Positions 45,556 to 55,284 of a stretch of 64,000 bases of DNA are shown piece by piece (position 1 is the first letter of the stretch; every line of letters begins with the position of its first letter). The position numbers were made by a program, and so were the translations under genes. This stretch comes from Cynocephalus volans (lineage: Eukaryota; Chordata; Mammalia; Dermoptera; Cynocephalidae): positions 47,927,001 through 47,991,000 of the forward strand of contig NC_084468.1 in the NCBI RefSeq assembly GCF_027409185.1. Reading direction: 5' to 3'. The notes below the pieces were generated by a model that was not told where the DNA came from, did not search any database, and saw nothing but the letters and a program-made list of their open reading frames with translations.

Positions 45556-46699
45556 CTGGCAAAGGGGAGATGGTGGCTCTGTCGATGGCCTCTGCGCCCT
45601 TGGCGGTGCAGTAATCGGACTCCAGGAGCGTGTTAAAGAGAGTGGACTTGCCGGCGTTGGTGGCGCCCACCAGGTAGACGTCGCCGCGATAACGCCAGGA
45701 GCGCTGAAGTGCGGAGATCAACTCTTCGACTCCATAGCCGGTCTTGGCGCTGATCAGCCGCACATCCCTGACCACCAAGCGGGCCTTGGTTGACCGATTC
45801 AAATTCTCCTCCCCGTCCCGTGGCCCGTCCCCACCACGGCTCTGTGGCCCTCGGTGGCCAGGGGCCAGTAGTAGCCCGGCGCGGGCACAATCGTCCCACA
45901 ACCGCCTCTGGAGGCGCTGCCGGTAGTCTGGGGTGTCCTGGGGCAGCAGGTCCACTTTGTTCCCCAGCACGATCAGCTGCTTGGAGCCCACCAGCGCGGG
46001 CAAGCTGGGCAGCAGGGCGTCGGGCAGGTCCAGCAGGTCCACCATGTAGAGCACCAAGGCGGGCCCGGGCCGCCTCAGCGCGGCGCTCACCAGCTCCAGG
46101 TACTGCTCGCGGCTCACCTGCAGGCGCAGGGCGCGCCGGTGGTGCACCAGCCGCCAGCAGCGCTGGCACACGGTCCGCGCCAGCCCGCCGTCCGCCTGCG
46201 TCGCGCTGAGGAACTTCTCGCTGGGCAGGTAGCCGGGCACGCCGGGGTCCTGGCAGTGCAGCTCTGCCCCGCAGCCCGAGCAGTTGACGCCACTGGGCGG
46301 CACTGCCGGGTCCGAGTGCCCCACGACCAGGTGCTCCCGGCAGCTGGCCCGTAGCTTCTGCTGTCGCTGCTCCTCTCGCCGCTGCTGCCTCTGTCGCTCC
46401 TCCTGCCGCTGCTTCAGCTCCCGCAGTTGCTCTTCGGGGGTCGGTGCGGGCTCCGGCTCCGGGACGTACTCGGGGAACAGAAAATGCTCCTCCTCGTCAG
46501 TGCTTCCGCCGTAATCCCCGGTTGCTGTGGAGCCAAGAGAAAGTCCACATCCCAGGCCCGATGGGTGCTGAAAGGAGGAGGCGGCGGCGGCGCATCTCCT
46601 CTCCAGCAGCGGTTTCCGGAGGCCATGGCACGCTACCTTAGGAGCGGATCCCCACAGGAAACGGAGCAGCAGCCTACCGCCTAAGCGTGCCAGCGGCAT
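45556..46699 (-). CDS. NOA1: NOA1 coding exon 1 (mitochondrial GTPase, N-terminal two thirds)
   Basis: NOA1 is a mitochondrial GTPase of the YqeH/circularly permuted family, needed for mitochondrial translation and respiratory function. I start at ATG 46699 because the product [20 protein letters not shown] aligns with the human N terminus and total length is then 697 residues (human 698). That N terminus is arginine/leucine-rich, as expected for a mitochondrial targeting peptide. A glutamine/arginine-rich coiled-coil-like segment lies at about 86-118. Two CxxC pairs follow (VNCSGC near 138-143, TVCQRC near 176-181). GTPase motifs come in permuted order: G4 NKVD (247-250), G5 SAK (317-319), G1 GATNAGKS (345-352), then G2 in exon 1 and G3 in exon 3. 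An in-frame ATG 72 nt upstream (46771) would add 24 residues. Donor is CCAG|GTGAGTC in phase 1. Confidence 0.96.
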
Positions 46700-47484
46700 G
46701 GGGAACGAGGCCCCGGCAAAAGGGCGGAGCCACGTGCACGCAAGCGCACTGGGGCCCGAAGTCTGCATCAACCCTAGACGAAAGCCCAGGGGTACCTGGG
46801 AGCCGTCGTTTGTCTTCCGCTGAACTCCCGCTCCTCCCGCGCCTTCTCCGTGAATTCTCGCGATGAAACCTCCGAGGCCCGAGCGCGCACTTAAGCTGCA
46901 GCAGATTACGACGAGTTTGTTTGTTAGAGCGAGGTGTTATAAACATCAAGATCTACGGGTTCGGATCCTCATAGCCGCCAGCCGCCAAAAACAAAAAAGC
47001 TGAGGCAAAGACACTAAGGACCTAGACTGAGCTAGATGCGCAGAAGAGGATAGCGAGTGCTTTGGGTTTGTTCACTTTCAGGCCTCTTCAACGCGCCACC
47101 GCTGGCACAAGCCGCCCTGAGTAAATCACGTTTTTAAAAGCTTCGTGTTGTTTTGGTCTTTAAAAGTGCAAACAGACAAAAACCACCTCCCCTGGCTGGA
47201 TCCGACCCTCGGACTGTAGGAGCTGTCCTCTCAGTCGTGGGAGTTGGTGGCCCACAGTTTGCGCGTGCGCACATCTAATGCCGGCCCAACCAGACCCGTA
47301 ATTTGCGCAGGCGCAGATCTTAATCATTGGCTTCTTTGTGGGCGGTCTTTGGTTTGAGACGCAGAGCATTCTGGGAACACCGGAGTGAGAAATTACGTCT
47401 CTCGCTCTCTGTGCGCGAGGGCCGCAACGCGCCTTTCTTTCGTTCAGATTTCAAGAGTTAGGAGGTCGGGAACCGTTTGCCAAC
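46700..47484. promoter_or_regulatory. Divergent CpG-rich promoter of NOA1 and POLR2B
   Basis: Only 785 bp separates the two start codons. No TATA box is seen. Candidate sites: NRF1-like GCGCGTGCGCA (47261-47271) and TGCGCAGGCGCA (47304-47315), an inverted CCAAT box ATTGG (47326-47330), a GC box GTGGGCGG (47338-47345), and GCATTCTGGGA (47366-47376), the reverse complement of the ZNF143 core CCCAGAATGC. These sit just upstream of the likely POLR2B start (about 47390-47410). Such factors are typical of housekeeping and mitochondrial gene promoters. A tRNA SINE remnant lies nearer NOA1. Confidence 0.75.
46917..46999 (+). mobile_element. tRNA-Ile SINE remnant in the divergent promoter
   Basis: TTGTTAGAGCGAGGTGTTAT, then ACGGGTTCGGATCCTCATAG with an A-rich end (CCAAAAACAAAAAAG). 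Keeps a B-box-like GGTTCGGATCC. About 220 bp upstream of the NOA1 start. Confidence 0.75.
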
Positions 47485-47503
47485 ATGTACGACGCGGACG
47501 AGG
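47485..47503 (+). CDS. POLR2B: POLR2B coding exon 1 (RPB2 start)
   Basis: POLR2B encodes RPB2, the second-largest subunit of nuclear RNA polymerase II, which forms half of the catalytic cleft. The exon codes MYDADE plus the first base of the next codon: CAACATGTAC...GACGAGG|GTAGGT. The ATG has a favourable A-rich lead (CAACATG). Six exons in the window give 735 nt, 245 residues of the roughly 1174-residue protein, all in frame. This N-terminal part is the acidic leader and the start of the protrusion/lobe region. The remainder lies beyond 64000. Confidence 0.95.
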
Positions 47504-48307
47504 GTAGGTGACCATTCAAAACACGCTCCACGGCGACCCATTCAAGCAGGGAATTGTGGGGAGCTGGACTGATTGAGAATTTGCGGCCTCCCCTTTCTGC
47601 ACGAGAGCCCCCAGTCGTGTTCTCCACGTCCCCAGGCCTGGAACGAAGCTAGGATTGCAAGAGGTGTAGGGTGTAGGGAACGTTGTGTTAATATTCCGGG
47701 TCAGGATGACTTTTGTTCTCTCCTGTCTCATTTAAATCTTATATCGCCTTCCCGTATTGAAATAGCAAGCAGAACCATAACACCAATCCCGTTTTGACTT
47801 GGTCTAAAACAAAGGGCCCCTCTTTTGGTATTCCTTGAGGCCACAATTAGTCGATTTCTTTAACAGCTCAATTTTTGGTAGTCAGCATTTAGCCAGGCAT
47901 TGTGGCAGGCCCTGGAAATATACCAGGGACAAAGAATTTTGGGGAAGGGGGGGAATTCCTTTATGCTGTCTTAATTCTAAATGAATAGTGTTAAAAGATG
48001 GCCTTTAAACCTCCTCTTTCCACGAGATGACACAGTTCTCAGATGGTACGTAATCTACCGAACAGGGCCAATGTATCTTTTTTCTTCTCACGTGTAGAAT
48101 TGTAGTGTATTTTCATGTTGCATTTTCATAGATCCCTCTTCCATTTTCCACATATACTATCTTAAACTTCATTTTCTTCTAGCTCCCAATTCTATGGCCA
48201 CGCCTTACATTTCTTATTCGCTCAGCTACTTCATGGAGAAAATAGAGGCAAGAGCTTAAACTTTTAAAGCTGTTTAAACTTCTCTGTCTCATTCATACCT
48301 TGGTCTA

Positions 48308-48412
48308 GAATTTTTTTTTTTTTTTTTTAGCAGCTGGCAAGTAAGGGGAACTGAACCCTTGATCTTGGTTAGAGTGCAGGCTTGTTACACCAAGTGAGCT
48401 AACTGGCCAGCC
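48308..48412 (-). mobile_element. tRNA-Ile SINE monomer
   Basis: T20 run, GCAGCTGGCAAGTAAGGGGA, then CTAACTGGCCAGCC on plus. Confidence 0.82.
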
Positions 48413-48639
48413 TTATGTCTAGAAATTTATTAGCATTATTAATTATATATTTTTCTTTCTAACCCCTATCTCATTGGAAGAAAAAAAAAAGGTTTTTTTA
48501 GCTTAATTTTTTGAGCAGGTCATATTTTCTCATAGCTCACAAGCTAGAAAATATAAGAATGTTAGAGTCCACCATCTGTCCAGTTTGAGTCCCCTCCACA
48601 GTAGTAACTTATTGTTCTTAGATTATCACTCCAGGGTTT

Positions 48640-49030
48640 CTTTATGCATATTTAAGCAAATGTATATGGGATTCTGTTTTTTCCGCCTTTTACAGATGAA
48701 AAGTAACATTCGCACATTTCTGCACTTTCAGTTTTTCCTTAGCCTGTCTGAGATTTTCATATCAGAACATAGAGAGCGACCTCATTTATTTCCCTACAGC
48801 ATCTTAGTTTGTATGGATATATCGTAACTTTAGTAGTCTCTTGTTGATGGATATTTGAGTTATTTCCAGTCTTTTTCTGGTTCAAACAGTGCTGCGATGA
48901 ATAATCTTGTATGTGTCATTTTCCCCAAGTGTGTCTGTAGGATACATTCCTAGATAGAGAGTTGTCAGGTCAAATGGTATACATGTTTAACATTTTGCTA
49001 GGTGGTGTCAAGTGACCACCATAGTAGTGA
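48640..49030 (-). mobile_element. Old L1 fragment
   Basis: CTTGTTGATGGATATTTGAG, GTGCTGCGATGAATAATCTT and TTGTCAGGTCAAATGGTATA are the reverse complement of an L1M 3' segment. Confidence 0.65.
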
Positions 49031-49249
49031 TTGTATTAATTTACATTATCATTAGCAATATGTAATAATCCCATGGAAAAATGAGTTAGTTTATTAAAGC
49101 TGCTCCAGCAGTGATTGAGTACATTCCATTTCTGCCTGTGTCCTCTGAAATCTCTATTAGTTTTCAGCCACTCCTTTTCAGCTAGTTTCTTTCTGTGTGA
49201 AAATGTCAGATCTCTCTTGTTTGCAAGAAAACAAGTTAAATGCTCTTTT

Positions 49250-49421
49250 AAAAATTTTTTTTTTTTTAAGACCGGTAAGGGGATCTTAATCCTTGACTTG
49301 GTGTTGTCAGCACCATGCTCACCCAAGTGAGCTAACCGGCTATCCCTATATAGGGATCTGAACCCGTGGCCTTGGTGTTACTAGCACCACATTCTCCTAA
49401 GTGAGCCGCAGGCCGGCTCCC
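49250..49421 (-). mobile_element. tRNA-Ile SINE dimer
   Basis: Minus-strand dimer: ACCGGTAAGGGGATCTTAAT, CCCTATATAGGGATCTGAAC and a GAGCCGCAGGCCGGCTC end. Confidence 0.88.
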
Positions 49422-49439
49422 CAGAAAAGTTTTTTTTTA

Positions 49440-49544
49440 ATTAGTTTATTTTTTTTTCTTGGTGGCTGGCCAGTGTGGGGATCGGAACCCTTGACGTTGG
49501 TGTTATAAATGTGCTGTAACCAACTGAGCTAACTGGACAGCCGT
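49440..49544 (-). mobile_element. tRNA-Ile SINE monomer (older class)
   Basis: GGTGGCTGGCCAGTGTGGGG through CTGAGCTAACTGGACAGCC, adjacent to the dimer. Confidence 0.82.
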
Positions 49545-49639
49545 CTTTTCATTGTTTCCCTTTCCCCCCCCCCCAATATTTTACCTTTCTCCTTCCATTC
49601 ACAAACTTCTAAAAAGAATAGGTTGTGCTTGTTTACAAT

Positions 49640-50890
49640 TCACATGTTTTAGGTCCTCCACAACCCATTGCAATGTGATTCTGCTCATGCTACTACATTA
49701 AAACAACTCTTACCAAGATTATCAATGAGTTCTCAATTGATAACTCAGATGGACTTTTTTAAAAGCTTTTCCAGACCCTGTGGTATTTAACATTGTTGAT
49801 GACTTCCTCCTGGAAACTCACCTATCTCTTCTGCCACATCACTTTCACTTGATTCTACTCACCAATCTGGCGTTCTCTCTCATTTTCTTCTACTATTCAC
49901 TTTCTCCCTGGGTGATCTCATTCATTCCCCATGATGTAGTTACCATCTATGTGTGGATCATTTCTGAATAGGTATTTTCTGTTTAGATGTCCTGTAAATC
50001 TAATTGACACTAGACAACTGAGATGTCTTCCAGACTCCTTAAACTGGTCACTATTTTCTTTAATGCATCCCCCTTCCAAAGCCATTGCCTCCTGTATTTT
50101 CCCTCTCAGTGAATGGTATCACTCTCCTTTGTTATGGAAGCCAGAAGCCCAGGCATAATTTTTGACTCCTCTCTTTTGTGCCTATTATCTAATTAGTCAT
50201 CAAGCCCTGATGTTTCTGTTTCCTAAATATGTCAAATCTGGTCACTTTTCTCTACTCCTCTGCCACAGTTCTAGTTCAAGCCCCACCATCTCTTGCCTAG
50301 ATTACTCGAAACTGGTTTGTGTACTTCTAGTTTTGCCTCTCCAATCTAGTCTCCACACTGGCTAATAGTGATCTTTCAGAAATGAAAACCTGATTTAGCT
50401 AAAATCTTAGAATGGTTTCTCAAAGCTCTTTTGACAGATGAGTTGAGGGTTAAAAAAAAAAAAAGCTCTTTTGATAAAGACCAACTCTTCTTTCCCCACA
50501 CCCTCTGCTTCAGGTACATTGGCCTTCTTTCATTCTTTCATCATGGAGACTTTTTCACAAGTTGCTTTTTCTTTTTGAGATACTTCTTTCTCCACTCCTC
50601 CCACCCTCATCCTGTGTTTTGCCTGCTTTACTCCTGTTTATAACAAGAGGTCTCTGCTCAGCTCAGCTTTTGGGAGGTCTCCCCTGACCTCAGGTTCTGG
50701 TTAGGAATGTTTATATCACTTTGTTCTTCCTCTTAATTGACTTCATCTTATCCATATTTCCACAATAGGTGATAATCTCCTTAAGGATGCAGCCATCTTT
50801 ATCTTGTTGGCAGTGGTGCCTCCAGTGCCTGGGACATGGCAAACACATTTAATAAATATTTGATGAATGGATAGATAAATGTCTCCTTCA
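49640..50890 (+). mobile_element. LINE-2 (L2) 3' portion, about 1.25 kb
   Basis: Follows the L2 order from CTCTTACCAAGATTATCAAT and CTGGGTGATCTCATTCATTC through TTTTTGACTCCTCTCTTTTG to the terminal CAGTGCCTGGGACATGGCAA and AATAAATATTTGATGAATGG. Reading frame is decayed. One of the longer L2 remnants here. Confidence 0.72.
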
Positions 50891-51511
50891 TGGTTTCACT
50901 TTCCTTCACATGACTTTTAAACAGAGGTGTTCTCTAATATCCTGCCTTCAGTCTTCTTCTTTCTCTATGTAAACTCTTATTTTCCCACCCATTTGTTAAT
51001 GATTCCAACTGTTTGTCTAATTTAGACATCTTATTTGAGCTTCATATTCATATCCAGTTGCCTAGTGGAAGTATTTGAAGGGATATGTGATTTACAGATA
51101 TATGTGAAGCTGACTTCATCATTTCCTTTCCTTTTTCCACTTTCTTAATTGCTTCTCCTGTATGACAGTGATATTAACCTCTAATCTCTGATCAAAGTTG
51201 GAAATTTGTGAGCTATTTTAGATACCTTTGTCTTTCCCCTCTTTCCAAGGGAAGGAATTAGTACTTCCATTCCATTCAAGAAGGATTTATGAAAAAATTT
51301 ATTTTGGGTATCAAATTTTGAATCCAAAACTCTTAAGTTTTATAGACTATATGTATAGATCAGAGTAAAAAAATGAAAATATAGCACAATTATTCTTTCA
51401 TATAAGAAGATGGAACTAATATAAAAGGACTAATCCACTGATTTTTTGAGTGTCTATTCAAATTACTGTCACTGTAGAACTATGCCAAAATGTAGCTGCT
51501 TAAAAAATTAC

Positions 51512-51596
51512 TATTTATTTTATTTTCTGTGGCTGGCAGGTAATGGGGATCTGAACCTGTGACCTTGGGGTTATAAGGCTGTGCTCTAACCGATTG
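51512..51596 (-). mobile_element. Truncated tRNA-Ile SINE monomer
   Basis: GTGGCTGGCAGGTAATGGGG, ATCTGAACCTGTGACCTTGG, GGCTGTGCTCTAACCGATTG; right end lost. Confidence 0.72.
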
Positions 51597-52576
51597 AAAA
51601 AATTATTGTGTTTACGGATTCTTTGGGTCAGGAATTTGGACAGGGCATATAGTAGGCATGACTTGTCTCTGCTCCACCATGTCTGGTTCAGCTGGGAGGA
51701 CACAAAGCCTGGGTGTTGACTTGACATCTGAGGGCTGGGTGATCTGGAGTGTTTACTCACATGTCTGGCACCTAGACTAGGAGGACTCAAGGACTAGGAT
51801 TGCTGTCTATAGCATCTCTGAGTGGCCTTTCCTTATGGTTTGGATTTCCTCACAGTATAGCAGCCTCAGAGTAGAAGACTTAAATGGCAGCTCAGGGCTT
51901 CACAAGGGAGTGTTTCAGCAAACAAGGCAGAAACTTGCACTGCCTTTTCTGACCTAGCATCTGAATTCACAGCATCACTTCAATTGCATTCTCATTATTA
52001 TGGGAGTGTTGAAAATCCACCTAGATTTAAGAGGATGCGTAGACCACTATATCTTGATGGTAGGGGTGTCAAGATCACATTAAAGAAAAGCATGTGGGAT
52101 GGGAGGTATGGTAGTGGCCATCTTTGAAAAATATTATCTGTCATACCTGTACATGTATGAAATGATGCTGTAATAGACCACCCTACCTTAGCGTATTGCC
52201 TAGCTATCAGAACCCTTTTCTGGTTCTACCTCCTTATCCTGATATCTGACTCTAGTCTCTGAGGACCTTATTGATTAGAGAACTGTGAGCTTGCTTATCT
52301 GGTTATCATTATGGTTAGCTATAAATGAGGATTACATGGACTTCCTGGAGAAGATGGAAAACTTAAAAAAATCAGACAACTTACATTGAACCTTTGTAAT
52401 AAAACCTCTTTGTATATTGGAAGAATACCTATATGATGCAGACATATTATTTCATTAATGTAATTGAGTGAAATTTTAGAAAAGTGGGGTAAAAGTATTG
52501 CTTTTTATTTAGCAAAGAGTAAATATGTTTCTGTTACTTCAAGTTGTAGGAGCATGATGTTAACTAGTGGCATCTT

Positions 52577-52660
52577 TTTTTTTTTTTTTTTTTTTTTTTT
52601 TGTGGCTAGGCTGGCAGGATTTGTGGATCAGAACCCTTGACCTTGGTGTTACTAGGAGTA
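52577..52660 (-). mobile_element. Truncated tRNA-Ile SINE monomer
   Basis: T24 run then GTGGCTAGGCTGGCAGGATT and GATCAGAACCCTTGACCTTG; lies only 38 nt upstream of POLR2B exon 2. Confidence 0.75.
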
Positions 52661-52697
52661 TCTTACTGCAAATGAATATGATATTTTGTTTTTACAG

Positions 52698-52770
52698 ATA
52701 TGCAATATGATGAGGATGATGATGAAATCACCCCGGATTTGTGGCAAGAAGCATGCTGGATTGTAATCAG
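52698..52770 (+). CDS. POLR2B: POLR2B coding exon 2
   Basis: Acceptor TTTTTACAG|ATATGC, donor AATCAG|GTAACT; 73 nt. Encodes the acidic leader [20 protein letters not shown] and WIVI, ending in phase 2. Matches RPB2. Confidence 0.96.
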
Positions 52771-52914
52771 GTAACTTTAGAACAAAGTGAATAAGCTTTA
52801 AAAGGTACATATAAGGGGATTTCCTGCTATTCTTTTCTTGATAAGTAGGTGTTCTGAATGAATGTGCTACATGAGAGTCTGTTTATTATTTTATTTATAT
52901 GTTTAACTTTAATT

Positions 52915-53700
52915 AAAAATTTTTTATTTTTTATTATTTTTAAAAATTAATTTATTTTTTACTGGATCATACTTGATTGTACATATCTGTGGGGTTCACT
53001 TTAGTTTTTAAGTATTTCAAACTAGCAGAAAAGTTACACTAGGAATTCATTTATGCACTTCGGCCAGATTTCCTAAATGTTAACCTTATATACTATGTTT
53101 TCTTTGTCTTTTTCTTTCTCTCTCTCTACAAATTTTTTTCCCTGAAACTTTGAGAGTTAAGTTTCACACATAAGGGCCGGCCCATGGCTCACTCGGGAGA
53201 GTGCGGTGCTGATAACACCAAGGCCACAGATTCGGATCCTAGAAAAAAAAAAAAAAGTTTCACACATAAGGACATTCTTTTACATAACCACAATACAGTG
53301 ATAAAATTAATATTAATACAGTGATCTTATTTAATCTACAGACCTTACCCAAATTCTGGCAGTGTCCCATTAATGTTTATAGCAAAATAAAAATTTTTTC
53401 TGATCTGAGATCCATTCTAGGCTCACACGTTGCCTTTAGTTTCTATGGCTTATTCTTCTCTCCTTTAATCTGGAACAGTTCCTCAGTTTTTCTTTTTTTG
53501 ACTTGACATTTTTTAAGAAGACAGGCCAATTACTTTTTAGAATGCCCTTCAGTTTGGGTTTGTCTGAGGTTTACTTGTAATTAGGTGATTACTTTTGGCA
53601 GCAGTGATGTTGTATTAGCGCACTGTGTCAGGAGGCAGGTTAGTTCCATTACTGGTGATGTTAATTTGATTCCTTGGTTTTCTCATTACTCTAAATGGAT
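52915..53700 (-). mobile_element. Old L1 sequence, interrupted by a SINE
   Basis: A tail-side piece (GTACATATCTGTGGGGTTCA near 52980) and an L1M-like part running from about 53010 to 53158 and again from 53272 (TAATCTGGAACAGTTCCTCA, GTTTACTTGTAATTAGGTGA). It resembles the old L1 at 25340-26250. Confidence 0.55.
53173..53256 (+). mobile_element. Young monomeric tRNA-Ile SINE
   Basis: First monomer only, running from GGGCCGGCCCATGGCTCACT to GGATCCTAG and straight into poly-A. The exact 17-bp duplication AAGTTTCACACATAAGG is at 53159-53175 and 53255-53271. Confidence 0.93.
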
Positions 53701-55284
53701 AAAGTTACAGTAGGTTGTATTTCAATCCAAATTCCTATCCAATTCTGAGTGTGACTAAAATGTAACAAAACTCAGTAAGAAGGTTTATATAGGTAAGAAA
53801 AGTAACATATAAGTGATAAAGTAGCATACTGCTATGTTAGGATGTTGAATGTTGCAGTAGGATGGTAAACTCTTCTCTCTGATCACCAAATTTACAGTTA
53901 CTTTTTATATAGTAACATGATGATGAATGCCTCTCTGAGCCTCATTGGCTCCAAGATGGGTAGACATTCTCTTCCTTTTCAAAGAACATATGCTTCTGTT
54001 ATTTCGCCATTGTTTTGTTAAAAATGTATTGAGTTTTTGGGATGTAAATATATATTTCTCCTATTAAATATGGGCTGTAAAACTTTGTATTGAGACATTT
54101 GTATCTTATTTAATGTTTGAGTATTAAACTCCAAGAGGCATTTTATTAGGAAATAGTAACTGGGTAGGTGTTCTGTAGAGGTGCCTATATTATACATTCT
54201 CCAGGTAGAAAAAAATATTTTGATCGTAGACAAAAAAGAGTTGATTTCAACATGTGTCATAGATTGCTCAAGGACAGAGTGCTTTTCTGTGAAAAGTCAC
54301 AGCATTTATCATTTGTTACAAAATAAATTATTTGATTTTTAAATTTTAATTGACTATAGGTGCTTTAGCTATTGTAAGATGAAAAAAATTTTTTTTCACT
54401 TTTTAACATCAAGTGTTCTTTACCTAGAATATGAATGTGTTGTTACTTAATAAGTAACTTCACATAAGATGACCTCTGGTAAAATAAGCATAATAGTAGA
54501 TACCATAAATATGAAATGATTGTATCATTTAGGTGTTTAAAGGATAGCATTCTAATATAGCACAGTTCTAATGATTTGGGGAAAGTAGCTATGGTTCAGC
54601 TTGTTGGGGTAATCAGATTTGTCTACAGTTTTGTAAAGATTTGTCATCTTAAAATGTTCATAAAAACCATTGCTATTTATATTACAGGTGGTGCCTTCCA
54701 TGCGTTTCTTACATGTCAATTGCTAACCCAAATGGTTGTGAGAAATTTCTTTCCTTTTACTCCACAGTCTCTACTGAAAGAAATTGCCCCAACCACTGTT
54801 TTAGTCTGTACCTTACACAAAGATGGTTATGTGCTGTATTCTCTATCGTAGGACCTAACTTCCCATATTGGTGGCCATAGTTCATTGGATCAGGGTGAGA
54901 TCTTGACCCAAAGTCAGCCAATTCCTAGGCCTGCTAGTGACCTGTGAGGTGACCTGATGATGCCAAAATGGGAGGCTGGTGATTAGTTGGGCTGTGCATT
55001 TTGTCCCAGAAAATTGATGTGAGAGTCAGTAGTTACTAGGGAGGGGGAGTAGAAGCTAAGAAAGTCTCACAGATATAAGATGGCAGGGGTCACAAGGTGG
55101 AGATGTAGTGGTGAGGCAGTTCCTACTTCTGAGGGATGATGAGACAGTTCAGTCCTTATGGTTGTGCTAGATCTCAGAGCTCTTCCAGCCTCTGTGATGC
55201 CCAGCTATGCAGCTGTTCCTGGGTGACAGTGGGGAGTGATCTTTTGAGATTCCTCTTGCACTTATATATCTACTTGGGTCTTTT

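Larger units (their letters stand above)
47504..52697 (+). other. POLR2B: POLR2B intron 1
   Basis: 5.2 kb. Begins in the CpG-rich zone. Contains an old L1 (48640), a long L2 (49640), and five tRNA-Ile SINE units. 51000-51500 and 51600-52560 show nothing recognised. Confidence 0.85.

Noticed and set aside
46917-46999. Possible tRNA-Ile gene
   Set aside because: The acceptor stem does not close, the A box is degraded and an A-rich tail follows. It is a SINE remnant. The same reasoning applies to the other tRNA-like units in the window.
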